DNA from: Calditerrivibrio nitroreducens
Lineage (GTDB): Bacteria; Chrysiogenota; Deferribacteres; Deferribacterales; Calditerrivibrionaceae
Length of the DNA: 51,529 bases
Assembly (NCBI GenBank): GCA_002878065.1
Contig: PNIN01000039.1
Location: 1-51,529, forward strand
Direction: 5' to 3'
Shown: in pieces, positions 27,077-36,022 of the stretch
How the letters are laid out: every line of letters begins with the position of its first letter
Numbering within the stretch: the first letter of the stretch is position 1
Translations under genes and position numbers: made by a program
The notes under the pieces: generated by a model
Seen by the model: only the letters and a program-made list of their open reading frames with translations
What the model was told of the DNA's origin: nothing
Databases searched by the model: none

Positions 27077-28507
27077 ATGAAAAAGATGAACAACAGATCA
27101 GATGTGGCAGTGAAATACCTTTTGATATCAAAAGATGGTAATGCTTTGATGGAGATTGGTGAAAAATCTGCCGGTATTGAAAAGCAGATTAAGATAGATG
27201 GTTATGATATTGAGACCATAGTAGGCTTCCCTAATATTGAGAAGAAAGAACAAATTGTTGATGGTATTGCAAAAATAATAGAATTATTAAAAAATGGGGA
27301 AAAAATTTTTAATGATGATGTATTGATTGAATATGTTGATATGATTATCAATGAGAAAAGCATAGATGAGATTCTATACTTCACTTTAAAACATATAATT
27401 TCCTCTAACTTGGCTGAAAAAACGGCATTTTTTATTTTAAATGATAAACTGCTCAAGTTGAGGGGGGTGGTTTATCTTAAAAGAGATAATGAAGATATTA
27501 TCTTTGAAAATAGGGCTATTAAAAGTTGTCAAATAGATTTGAGTAATAGAGGGAAGATAGCTGATGCCATGTTTTTCGATAAAGTCGTAACTGTAAATTA
27601 TAGTGAATTGCCAGGCAAGAATATAGAAAGGTATTTTGATAAAAATACAATTATAATTCCAGTATATAATATCAAAGGTGTGGTTGGGGTGGTGTTATTA
27701 GAAGATGATGGTACTAAGGCGAAAGACGATGCCTCGTTGAGACTTGTATCAAGATTGGTATCTCTTGGAATTAACTACTCCAGCATTACAAAACAACTGA
27801 AACTTTCAAAGGAAGATGTGGCCTACTTTAAAGAAAGTATCGAAGTAAGTAGCACTTTGACGCACATGGGGAAGATCACCGCTTCGGTAGCTCATGAGAT
27901 AAAAAATCCCTTAGTTTCCATTGGTGGATTCGCCAAAAGATTGGAAAGATATGTCTCAGATGAGAGAGGACTGAGCTATCTTAAGATCATTCAGTCTGAG
28001 ACCACAAGATTAGAGCAGATTGTAAATGATATCCTGACATATTCAAAAATATTTAATATTAAAAGGGAGAAAGTCTCATTATATTCCCTACTTATGGATT
28101 TAGAGGAATTCTTTAAAGATGAGCTTATGATAAAAAGGATCATGGTGAAGATAAATTGTCCTGAGGATTTAATCGCCTATATTGATCCAAGAAAATTTAA
28201 GCAGATATTTGTGAATCTTATTAAAAACTCCATTCAGTCTATTGAAAACGATGGGGAGATCACTATAGATGTGGAGAGAGTGAAGAATGGAATTAACATT
28301 ATAATAAGGGATACGGGGGATGGTTTCCCAATTGAAATTATCCAGAGGCCTTTTGAGCCTTTTGTCACCACCAAAGAAGCAGGTACAGGCCTTGGGCTAT
28401 CCATATGCCATAAGATAGTATCCGCCCATCAGGGTCAGATATGGCTGGATAATTATGATGATGGCGCAATGGTCAAAATATTTATACCATCTGAGGGGGA
28501 AGTATGA
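27077..28507 (+). CDS. Soluble sensor histidine kinase with GAF-like domain
   Basis: A 476-aa kinase without membrane helices. Residues about 95-235 look GAF-like. The phosphorylated histidine is H273 in SVAHEIKNPLVSIGGF (HisKA), and the HATPase domain has NLIKNSIQS, RDTGDGFPIEI and GTGLGLSICHKI. The first 90 residues are unassigned. It overlaps the next gene, a receiver protein, by 4 nt (ATGA), so the two are almost surely a cognate pair. The -10 element is adjacent to the ATG, pointing to a leaderless message. The signal is unknown. Confidence 0.88.
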   Translation: MKKMNNRSDVAVKYLLISKDGNALMEIGEKSAGIEKQIKIDGYDIETIVGFPNIEKKEQIVDGIAKIIELLKNGEKIFNDDVLIEYVDMIINEKSIDEILYFTLKHIISSNLAEKTAFFILNDKLLKLRGVVYLKRDNEDIIFENRAIKSCQIDLSNRGKIADAMFFDKVVTVNYSELPGKNIERYFDKNTIIIPVYNIKGVVGVVLLEDDGTKAKDDASLRLVSRLVSLGINYSSITKQLKLSKEDVAYFKESIEVSSTLTHMGKITASVAHEIKNPLVSIGGFAKRLERYVSDERGLSYLKIIQSETTRLEQIVNDILTYSKIFNIKREKVSLYSLLMDLEEFFKDELMIKRIMVKINCPEDLIAYIDPRKFKQIFVNLIKNSIQSIENDGEITIDVERVKNGINIIIRDTGDGFPIEIIQRPFEPFVTTKEAGTGLGLSICHKIVSAHQGQIWLDNYDDGAMVKIFIPSEGEV

Positions 28508-28860
28508 AAGTAAAGAAGATTTTGATAGTGGACGATGAACCAAACGTGGCAAGACTGTATGAGGATTATCTTAAGGATTACGGCTTTGAAGTGAAATCGA
28601 TAAACAATCCACACGAAGCCACCAATGAATTTTATATGTTTCAACCAGATTTGGTATTACTGGATGTCAATATGCCGGATAAAGATGGATTGACCGTTTT
28701 ACGGGAGTTAAAAAAGGTCTCTCCTAACGTTCCGGTGTATCTTTTGACGGCACATGATGAGTATAAAAGAAATTTCAATGCTCTTTATGCAGAAGAGTAC
28801 ATTTTGAAATCAAGGGATCCAAAGATAATAGTAAATTTGATCGAAAAGATCAAAGAATAA
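28504..28860 (+). CDS. Single-domain response regulator
   Basis: A stand-alone receiver domain of 118 aa with no output domain. The acidic pair D10/D11 (VDDE), the phosphoacceptor D54 (LLDVNMPDKDG), T82 (LLTAHDE) and K102 are present; the residue after the lysine is Ser instead of the usual Pro. It overlaps the histidine kinase by 4 nt. It likely acts through protein contacts, CheY- or Spo0F-like, in a relay. Its target is not evident from neighbours. Confidence 0.9.
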   Translation: MKVKKILIVDDEPNVARLYEDYLKDYGFEVKSINNPHEATNEFYMFQPDLVLLDVNMPDKDGLTVLRELKKVSPNVPVYLLTAHDEYKRNFNALYAEEYILKSRDPKIIVNLIEKIKE

Positions 28861-28893
28861 TAAAAGATTATGAAGCTGTCCAATATATTGCGT

Positions 28894-30423
28894 CTAATTC
28901 TTCCGTTTTATCAAAGGTACCCCTGTCATCTCTGGGGGGATTGGCAGGTCCATTATTGTTAATATAGTGGGGGCGATGTCTGCCAGCTTACCATCTTTTA
29001 CGGCTGAATCGATTTCACAATTGTAATTAAAAATTATAAAAGGTACTGGATTTGTGGTGTGGGCGGTATGAGGTTGGTTGGTCTTGTAGTCCCACATCTC
29101 TTCACTATTTCCATGATCAGCTGTTACGATGAGTGCTAAATCGTTTTCTTTTGCAAATTGAACGACTCTTCCCAATTGTTCATCCACCTTTTTGCAGGCG
29201 TTTATTGCAGCTTCCTCCACGCCGGTATGACCCACCATGTCTGGGTTGGCAAAATTCATAACGGTAAGATCAAATTTATGCTTTTTCCAGGAATCAATAA
29301 AATTATCCACAACCTTTTCAACACTCATTTCTGGTTTTAGGTCATAAGTGGGTACATCCTTGGGTGACGGGATAAGGATTCTGGATTCCCCTCCAAATTC
29401 AATTTCTCTTCCACCATTGAAGAAAAATGTTACGTGGGCATATTTTTCTGTCTCTGCAATTCTTAATTGGGTTAATTTGAGATTGCTTAAATATTCCCCA
29501 AGAGTGTTTTTTAGATCCTCCGGTGCAAAAAGATATGGAAGCTTAAACGTAGCATCGTATTCTGTCATTGTGACAAAAGGGAGATTGGAAAACTTTCTTG
29601 TTTCAAAGAAATTGAAATCAGTTTCTATAAATGCTCTGGTGAGTTCCCTTGCCCTATCCGCTCTGAAATTGAAGAAAAGGATACCATCATTATCTTTTAT
29701 TCCATCATAATTACCAATTACTTTTGGCGTGATAAATTCATCAGTAATGTTATTTTTATATGATACTTCACATGCTTCGATGGGAGAAGTGTAATTTTCA
29801 CCTTTTGAAAAAACAATCGCATTGTAAGCCTTTTCCACTCTATCCCATCTTTTATCCCTATCCATAGCATAGTATCTACCGATAACAGTGGCTATAGTTC
29901 CATAATTAATCGATTTTAAAAAATTTAAAAGGTCTTCAAGAAACCCTTTACCACTTGTGGGGGGGGTATCTCTACCATCCATAAAAGCATGTATAAATGT
30001 TTTACCGATCCCGGCTTCTTTAGCGATATTAATCAGACCTTTTAAATGATCTATATGGCTATGGACGCCGCCGTCACTTAGAAGTCCAAATAGATGAAGA
30101 GACCCATTGTATTTTTTGATATTTTCAAAAAAAGTTTGAAGGGTTTTATTATTATTTATCTCTTTTGATTGTATTGCTTTTTGAATCCTTACCAGATCCT
30201 GATAAACGATCCTACCTGCCCCAATATTGGTGTGTCCAACTTCGGAGTTACCCATCTGCCCTGATGGTAAACCCACAAATTCTTCACTGGCATTAATAAG
30301 TCTTTTAGGGGATTCATTCCACAATTTCAGAAAGTTTTGAGGATTGGAGAGTAACACTGCATTGTGTTCTTTCTCTTCTCTGTAACCCCAACCATCCAGT
30401 ATAAGCAATACAACCTTTTTCAT
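28894..30423 (-). CDS. gpmI: 2,3-bisphosphoglycerate-independent phosphoglycerate mutase
   Basis: A two-metal glycolytic/gluconeogenic enzyme interconverting 3- and 2-phosphoglycerate. The 509 aa show the N-terminal LLILDGWG metal site, the phosphoserine loop in PSGQMGNSEVGHTNIGAGR, FMDGRDTPP, NFRADRARE and the second metal site TADHGNSEEM. Length is standard. It lies 2 bp after the dksA-like gene in the same operon. Together with ppdK it covers the pyruvate-to-3-phosphoglycerate side of carbon metabolism. Confidence 0.98.
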   Translation of the reverse strand: MKKVVLLILDGWGYREEKEHNAVLLSNPQNFLKLWNESPKRLINASEEFVGLPSGQMGNSEVGHTNIGAGRIVYQDLVRIQKAIQSKEINNNKTLQTFFENIKKYNGSLHLFGLLSDGGVHSHIDHLKGLINIAKEAGIGKTFIHAFMDGRDTPPTSGKGFLEDLLNFLKSINYGTIATVIGRYYAMDRDKRWDRVEKAYNAIVFSKGENYTSPIEACEVSYKNNITDEFITPKVIGNYDGIKDNDGILFFNFRADRARELTRAFIETDFNFFETRKFSNLPFVTMTEYDATFKLPYLFAPEDLKNTLGEYLSNLKLTQLRIAETEKYAHVTFFFNGGREIEFGGESRILIPSPKDVPTYDLKPEMSVEKVVDNFIDSWKKHKFDLTVMNFANPDMVGHTGVEEAAINACKKVDEQLGRVVQFAKENDLALIVTADHGNSEEMWDYKTNQPHTAHTTNPVPFIIFNYNCEIDSAVKDGKLADIAPTILTIMDLPIPPEMTGVPLIKRKN

Positions 30424-30425
30424 AA

Positions 30426-30788
30426 TTACATCTTTATGAGACCTTTTTTCTCAAGCTCTGTTTTACAGTCTACGCAATATCTTGCGAAAGGAACCTGCTT
30501 TAATCTCTTTTCCTCGATATCGCAACCACATTCAATACAGATGCCGTATGTACCCTCTTCTATTCTTTTCAGAGCCTGCTCCACAAGATTAAGTTTTAAA
30601 GCATCTGTTTCAACCCTTCCGAGCATAATGTTTTTGTTGTATAAGTTATAAGCTTCATCAGCTGAATCCTGCCCATCCTCGGTACCAAAAGAGATCGCTT
30701 CAGAGTACTTCTCTTTTAGCTTCTGCTTTAACTCTTCTCTCATCTTCAAAAGAATCTGTTTTTGAGATTCTAAAAAGTTTTGATCCAT
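30426..30788 (-). CDS. TraR/DksA-family zinc-finger protein
   Basis: A 120-aa protein with an N-terminal coiled coil (about residues 5-85) and a C-terminal four-cysteine zinc finger (CIEC...CVDC). DSADEA fits the DxxDxA motif at the coiled-coil tip that DksA uses near the RNA polymerase active site. It may modulate transcription with ppGpp, though DksA-like proteins without that role exist. The ATG is preceded by AGGAGG. A 9-bp-arm inverted repeat lies just upstream, at the end of rlmH. Confidence 0.85.
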   Translation of the reverse strand: MDQNFLESQKQILLKMREELKQKLKEKYSEAISFGTEDGQDSADEAYNLYNKNIMLGRVETDALKLNLVEQALKRIEEGTYGICIECGCDIEEKRLKQVPFARYCVDCKTELEKKGLIKM

Positions 30789-30803
30789 AAATCCTCCTAT
30801 TAC

Positions 30804-30824
30804 GAAACTATTTCAAATAGTTTC
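30804..30824. repeat. Inverted repeat between rlmH and the dksA-like gene
   Basis: GAAACTATT and AATAGTTTC are perfect 9-nt arms around TCA. No T-run follows on the minus strand, so it is not a standard terminator. It ends 8 nt before the AGGAGG ribosome site of the dksA-like gene and includes the rlmH stop codon. Confidence 0.6.
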
Positions 30825-31269
30825 ATTTGTGGTAGGGGTGACCACTAATTATAGTAAATGCTCTATAAATCTGCTCAAATAGTACTAAAAGGGCAACTTT
30901 GTGCGCCATAGTCATCCTTGATAGCGATATCAATTTATCACATCTGGAAAGAAACTGTTTCCCCAATCCAAAAGCTCCACCTATATAGAATACCACATTT
31001 TTTTTTATGTTCAACGTTTCATTTAAAAAATTTGCAAACGATTCTGATGTGTAGCTTTCACCTTCCAAATCCATTGCTATCTTGAAGCTATCTTTACCTA
31101 ATTCAAATAGTTTTACAATCTCTTTATCTTTAAGTGGAAGATCTTCTGCCACCTTAAGCTCCCTAAACTCGAAATTCACAAACGAGTTTAACCTGGTTGC
31201 ATAGTCATTTATAATCCTCTGGTAATCGTTATCTTTGACTTTTCCAGCCAAAACAATAGTTAGTTTCAT
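30823..31269 (-). CDS. rlmH: 23S rRNA (pseudouridine1915-N3)-methyltransferase
   Basis: A SPOUT methyltransferase that modifies helix 69 of 23S rRNA in the assembled ribosome. The 148 aa carry the SAM-binding knot FYIGGAFGLG and the C-terminal block LISLSRMTMAHKVALLVLFEQIYRAFTIISGHPYHK, of which the YHK end is characteristic. ATG 31269 is chosen: the family starts at MKLTIV, and a promoter -10 lies at 31282-31287, which excludes the upstream in-frame start at 31395. The predicted leader is about 6 nt, without a ribosome site. Confidence 0.95.
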   Translation of the reverse strand: MKLTIVLAGKVKDNDYQRIINDYATRLNSFVNFEFRELKVAEDLPLKDKEIVKLFELGKDSFKIAMDLEGESYTSESFANFLNETLNIKKNVVFYIGGAFGLGKQFLSRCDKLISLSRMTMAHKVALLVLFEQIYRAFTIISGHPYHK

Positions 31270-31281
31270 AAAAATTGAAAG

Positions 31282-31310
31282 CTTATATATTATAACTAAA
31301 AATAAGTCAA
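31282..31310 (-). promoter_or_regulatory. Promoter of rlmH-dksA-gpmI
   Basis: On the minus strand TTGACT (31305-31310) and TATAAG (31282-31287) are 17 nt apart. The start would be near 31275, only about 6 nt before the rlmH ATG. Confidence 0.6.
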
Positions 31311-31418
31311 GTAAAAATACCCCCTGTCTGTCATGAATCTTTTTTTTGTAAACATTAGCAATTAAATTCTTAATTTTAAGCCTTAAATTAACCATACAAA
31401 TATTTAAAGATGTGGATT

Positions 31419-33104
31419 TTATAAGTATTTCTTTGCAACCTCCAGAGCCTTATCTATATGATCAGTAATATTTTCTTCACCTATTAATTGATCTACTCCA
31501 GCCTTAAGTAGTAATGATTTAACATAGGGGTTTACTCCGGATAAAACTACTTTAGTTTTCCTTTTCATAAAGTATTCACATATTTCGATAAGGGCATGCA
31601 TCCCTGTGGCGTCCACCATAGGTACATTACGCATTCTCAATATAAAAACTTTTGGGGTATTTTCTATTGATGTTAGTGTGTTTTTTACTTTGTCAGCTAC
31701 ACCGAAAAAGAAAGGTCCACTTAATTCATATAAGTCGACTCCATTAGGAATTATCTTGTTGTAAGTTGCATCCGGGTCGAAAATGTCTTCCTCATCTTTT
31801 TCTTCTGACTTATCCAATTCAATTTTCAGGTCTTTTATTTCTGTCATAGATATCATTCTTCTCATGAATAGCAATACTGCAAGGAGCATTCCTACCTGGA
31901 TTGCCACATTTAAATCTATAATTACCGTAAGCAGGAAGGTTGTGAGAAATACGGAGATATCACTTTTTGGAGCTTTAAAGAGGTCTTTTATGTGATCTAA
32001 TTCACTCATATTGTATGCTACTACGATTAGAATTGCTGCAAGTGTTGCAAAGGGGATTTTTATGATTATTGGTGATAAAAGTAACATAAACAATAAGACC
32101 CATAATGCATGGAATATCCCACTAAGTGGTGAAAATGCGCCATTTTTTATGTTTGTTGCAGTTCTTGCGATTGTTCCAGTGGCGGGTAGACCTGTAAATA
32201 AGGGTGATGCTATGTTTGCAATCCCCTGAGCTATCAATTCCATATTTGACCTATGCTTACTACCTGTCATGCCATCAGCAACCACTGCACTTAAGAGGGA
32301 TTCTATTGCACCAAGTATAGCAATAGTGACGGCATCTGTTATTACTGCTTTGATTTTTGCTAATGAAAAAGGAGGTAGCTGGGGATGAGGTAAACTGTTT
32401 GGTATTGATCCAAATCTATCCTGAATTGTTTCTATAGGTAATTTTAAAATATACATAATTGCAACGCCAAAAATTACGGCAATAAAGGGACCTGGAATTT
32501 TTGTGGTAATCTTTTTGGAGTAGATTATTATCAAAATTGACAATACACCAATTAATGTGGTGGTTAGATTTATATCAGAGATGTGTTCAAAATATGTCAT
32601 GATTTTTTCAAAAAATTCAGATGGAACTTTCTTTATGCCCATACCAAAAAAATCATTGAGTTGTGTGATAAAAATTATCATTGCGATACCCGCACTAAAA
32701 CCTTTTGTGACAGGGTATGGTATAAACTTTATCACAGAACCCAATTTTAATAATCCCATCAAGATTAGTATTAAACCAGCAATGATTGTAGCAAGCATCA
32801 AGCCGTCATAGCCATGCTTATAAATAATACCATAAACGATTACAATGAAAGCACCTGCTGGTCCACCAATCTGATATCGGCTCCCGCCGAGTAATGATAT
32901 CAAAAACCCACCGATGATGGCAGTGTATAAACCTTTCTCAGGTGAAGCTCCACTTGCGATTGCAAAAGCCATAGATAATGGTAAAGCAACAATGGCTACG
33001 ATGAGACCACTTATTAGATCTGAAGAGAGATTTTTAGTTGTATACCCTTTTTTTAAAACTGTAAAAAGTTTTGGTTTAAATTCTTTAAAATAAGCAATAC
33101 TCAT
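31419..33104 (-). CDS. SulP-family anion transporter with STAS domain
   Basis: An inner-membrane anion permease of 561 aa. The N-terminal three quarters hold about 10-14 hydrophobic segments, with the SulP motifs VALPLSMAFAIASGASPEKGLYTAIIGG and GPAGAF. The C-terminal 120 residues are a STAS domain (FILRMRNVPMVDATGMHALIEIC). Family substrates include sulfate, bicarbonate and other anions; the sequence does not decide between them. It has its own ribosome site (AGGAG) and promoter candidate and appears monocistronic. Confidence 0.93.
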   Translation of the reverse strand: MSIAYFKEFKPKLFTVLKKGYTTKNLSSDLISGLIVAIVALPLSMAFAIASGASPEKGLYTAIIGGFLISLLGGSRYQIGGPAGAFIVIVYGIIYKHGYDGLMLATIIAGLILILMGLLKLGSVIKFIPYPVTKGFSAGIAMIIFITQLNDFFGMGIKKVPSEFFEKIMTYFEHISDINLTTTLIGVLSILIIIYSKKITTKIPGPFIAVIFGVAIMYILKLPIETIQDRFGSIPNSLPHPQLPPFSLAKIKAVITDAVTIAILGAIESLLSAVVADGMTGSKHRSNMELIAQGIANIASPLFTGLPATGTIARTATNIKNGAFSPLSGIFHALWVLLFMLLLSPIIIKIPFATLAAILIVVAYNMSELDHIKDLFKAPKSDISVFLTTFLLTVIIDLNVAIQVGMLLAVLLFMRRMISMTEIKDLKIELDKSEEKDEEDIFDPDATYNKIIPNGVDLYELSGPFFFGVADKVKNTLTSIENTPKVFILRMRNVPMVDATGMHALIEICEYFMKRKTKVVLSGVNPYVKSLLLKAGVDQLIGEENITDHIDKALEVAKKYL

Positions 33105-33349
33105 AAAATCTCCTGAATTGATTGTTTATTTTGATAAGAAGAACTATTCTTAATTTTATCGATGAAATGTCAATTTAAAATTAATTAAACTGCCAAATAT
33201 ATAGGTGTTTGATTGTATGGTTTAATAAAAGCTTAATAAAATTGATTTTAATATTAAATAAATTATAACAAGATAATCAAATAGCATGGACGTAAAAAAT
33301 TATTTTATGGCTATATTTTTTCGTTTATCTTCAGTAAGTCAATATGGCA
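33105..33349. other. AT-rich gap upstream of sulP
   Basis: About 245 bp between the aminotransferase terminator and sulP. It holds the sulP ribosome site and a candidate minus-strand promoter (TTGACA 33169-33174; weak AAGAAT 33146-33151, 17 nt spacing). I see no reading frame, RNA fold or repeat in the rest. Confidence 0.4.
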
Positions 33350-33375
33350 AAAAAGGATAGGTGAAACCTATCCTT
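33349..33375 (-). terminator. Intrinsic terminator after the aminotransferase gene
   Basis: On the minus strand AAGGATAGGT pairs perfectly with ACCTATCCTT around a 3-nt loop, then a T-run of about 6. It begins 4 nt past the stop codon and ends the gltX-der-aminotransferase operon. Confidence 0.9.
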
Positions 33376-33379
33376 AGTG

Positions 33380-34681
33380 TTAAACACTTTCTACATATTC
33401 TATTACTTTATCGGATATTGTTTTTACTGTTTTTTCAAATTTATTCAGATCTTTTTCCAGAAGGGTCATTCTAAAACCAGGTATGTCTGTGTAAAATGAT
33501 GTGAGTGGTACTACACAGATACCGGTAGAACCTAAGAGGTAATATACAAATCTTTTGTCCAGCTCCATATCAGGATCCATCAGTTTTTCTACAAAACTCT
33601 CCACATTTTTATTTGCAATTTTCAATTTCATTTTATTGTTTAAAATACCATCTTTGAAGGCAACAGCCATGTAAAAAGCGCCATCAGTCCTATTTACGAA
33701 AAGGTATTTATTTTCTTTTAAAATATCGTAAGCTATATTGGATAGCTTTTGATAGTGTGTTGATCGCTCGAGTAAATAATTGTTGTATTCAGGGTGTTCC
33801 ATAATGATAGGGAGTGCCATTTGTGGGAGAGTTGTGGAGCAAACTTCAGACATCTTCTTCTGAACTATTGTGTTTACGTATTCTTTGAAGGATTCATCCT
33901 TATCAGTATTATAAAACTCCATCCATCCACACCTGGAACCTGGCCATGGGAACTCTTTGGAGATCCCCTTCAGGCTGATTGCCGGTGTATCCCCCACTAT
34001 GTCCGCCAGTAGAACACTTTTTTTACCATTGTAAACAATTTTGTTATAAATTTCATCAAAAATGAGGTACAGATCGTTTTCCTTTGCTATTTGTACAATC
34101 TCTTTTAATAAATTCTCAGGGTAGACAAATCCTGTGGGGTTGTCAGGGTTTAATACAAGTATACCTACAATTGCTTTGTACCTGCGAACCTTTTCTCTAA
34201 TCTCATTTAGATCTGGTTGCCAGTTGTTTGCAGGATTCATTCTATAAGTCAATGGGGGAATTGACCCATGGGCAACTTCAGAGATATAATGGGATGAATA
34301 TGTGGGCTCCGGGAGCAATACCCTTAAATCGGGACGGAGACAGCTATAAAGTTTGTCTACTGCATCCCCCAGTCCATTAAAAAAAAGTATATCATCGGGA
34401 GTTATCTGTATTCCACCTCTTTTATTAATCTGATTGGCAAGGTATTCTCTCGTAGACAGGACGCCCTTTGTTGGGGAATAGGCGTAGCTTTCATTTTTGG
34501 ATGCAACATCTTTTACGATATCTTTCATCCATTCCGGAATTATTTCCCCCTTGTTGACAGGATCACCGATATTTTCCCACGTTACCTCTATACCATTTTT
34601 TTTCAGTTCTTCCGCCACAAGAACAATATTCCTAATTTCATAGGTTAGTCCACTGTTTCCTTTTGCGATATTTGATCTCAT
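33380..34681 (-). CDS. Class I/II pyridoxal-phosphate aminotransferase
   Basis: A fold-type I aminotransferase of 433 aa. The PLP lysine is in SLKGISKEFPWPGSRCGW; LNPDNPTGFVYP and FDEIYNKIVY supply the cofactor-contacting Asn, Asp and Tyr. The substrate is not clear; alanine or aspartate-type aminotransferases of the AlaA/AspC group are the nearest guesses. ATG 34681 is used because GAGGTG stands upstream of it; a TTG at 34693 precedes that site and is rejected. It follows der by 18 bp and ends at a clear terminator. Confidence 0.85.
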   Translation of the reverse strand: MRSNIAKGNSGLTYEIRNIVLVAEELKKNGIEVTWENIGDPVNKGEIIPEWMKDIVKDVASKNESYAYSPTKGVLSTREYLANQINKRGGIQITPDDILFFNGLGDAVDKLYSCLRPDLRVLLPEPTYSSHYISEVAHGSIPPLTYRMNPANNWQPDLNEIREKVRRYKAIVGILVLNPDNPTGFVYPENLLKEIVQIAKENDLYLIFDEIYNKIVYNGKKSVLLADIVGDTPAISLKGISKEFPWPGSRCGWMEFYNTDKDESFKEYVNTIVQKKMSEVCSTTLPQMALPIIMEHPEYNNYLLERSTHYQKLSNIAYDILKENKYLFVNRTDGAFYMAVAFKDGILNNKMKLKIANKNVESFVEKLMDPDMELDKRFVYYLLGSTGICVVPLTSFYTDIPGFRMTLLEKDLNKFEKTVKTISDKVIEYVESV

Positions 34682-34699
34682 ACAACACCTCAAATGGTT

Positions 34700-36022
34700 T
34701 TAATTTATTTTTGTATCTTTTTTACCTCTAAAATGTATCTTCATAGGAATCCCTTCAAATCCAAAGTATTCCCGCACCATATTAAACAGATATCGCTGAT
34801 AAGAAAAATGCACAGCATCTGGATAGTTTACAAATACCACAAATTCTGGTGGATTGACCCCCACCTGTGTCATGTAGTAAAACTTCAATCTTCTATTTTT
34901 TATCATTGGGGGCTGATGCTTCGCCTGGGCAATCTCCAGTATCTCATTCAGTTTTGAAGTGGGTACCCGTTTGTTTGTCTCATCGAAAAGCTGCTTTGCC
35001 ATCTTAAAAATCTTGAATATATTTTTCTTTGTTGCTGCGGATATGAAAATGTATTTAGGTTTGTAGATGAATTTGAATTTATCTTCTATATCAGATACTA
35101 AATGTTTCTGGGCTTCTGCTTTATCCTCTAGAAGATCCCATTTGTTTAAAGCAATTATTACAGGCTTACCCAATTCGTATGCATCAGCCACAATTTTTAC
35201 ATCCTTTTCAGTTACACCTTCAGTTGCATCAATAAGTGCCACCACCACATCGGATCTTTCAATGGAGTCGTAGGCTCTGTAGTAACCATATTTTTCTATT
35301 CGATCTTTAAACATTACAGACTTTTTTCTTATTCCGGCAGTGTCGATTAAGATATATTTATCGCCTTCAAATTCAAAATAGCTATCCACAGCGTCCCTCG
35401 TGGTGCCAGGAATTGGGGTTACGATTACTCTTTCCTCATTTAACCAGGCATTGATAAGGCTCGATTTGCCCATATTCGGTCTACCTATGACGACGATTTT
35501 AAGTCTTTCCTCTTCAATGCAATTTTCGGGATTTTCTTTTATATGAGAAACGATTTTATCAAGAAGTATGTCAACATTTCTACCATGATTTGCACTTATG
35601 GATAACATATCATCAATGCCAAGCTTGTAAAACTCAGCAACGTTTAATTCCCTTTCATCACTATCTATTTTATTCACCACCAGAATAAATGGGATATTTT
35701 TTTCCCTCATCATCGATACAACGATTTCATCCAGAGGATGCAGCCCCTCTTTGCCGTCTAACATTAAAATGACCAGATCCACCTCTTCAAGTGCTGAGAA
35801 AAACTGTTTGTGCATCTCTTTTTTTATGATGTCATCCTTCAGATCAAAACCAGGGGTATCTATAAGTAAAAAATACTTCCCTTCCCAGTGGCAGATAGTT
35901 TCCAGCATATCTCTTGTGACACCCGGCATGTCATCTGTGATGGCTATTCTTCTGCCGGCTATTCTATTAAAAAGTGTCGATTTCCCTACGTTGGGTCTAC
36001 CTAAGATACCTACTTTCAACAT
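34700..36022 (-). CDS. der: Ribosome-assembly GTPase Der (EngA)
   Basis: A GTPase with two tandem G domains needed for 50S maturation. Both P-loops are seen (GRPNVGKST at the N-terminus and GRPNMGKSS about residue 180), with DTPG/DTAG and NKID/NKWD motifs. A C-terminal KH-like domain ends near KIHFRGKKD. The 440-aa length is standard. The start overlaps gltX by 7 nt, implying coupling. Confidence 0.98.
   Translation of the reverse strand: MLKVGILGRPNVGKSTLFNRIAGRRIAITDDMPGVTRDMLETICHWEGKYFLLIDTPGFDLKDDIIKKEMHKQFFSALEEVDLVILMLDGKEGLHPLDEIVVSMMREKNIPFILVVNKIDSDERELNVAEFYKLGIDDMLSISANHGRNVDILLDKIVSHIKENPENCIEEERLKIVVIGRPNMGKSSLINAWLNEERVIVTPIPGTTRDAVDSYFEFEGDKYILIDTAGIRKKSVMFKDRIEKYGYYRAYDSIERSDVVVALIDATEGVTEKDVKIVADAYELGKPVIIALNKWDLLEDKAEAQKHLVSDIEDKFKFIYKPKYIFISAATKKNIFKIFKMAKQLFDETNKRVPTSKLNEILEIAQAKHQPPMIKNRRLKFYYMTQVGVNPPEFVVFVNYPDAVHFSYQRYLFNMVREYFGFEGIPMKIHFRGKKDTKIN

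Noticed and set aside
31270-31395. N-terminal extension of rlmH
   Set aside because: A promoter with 17-nt spacing (31282-31310) lies inside it and RlmH proteins start at MKLTIV.
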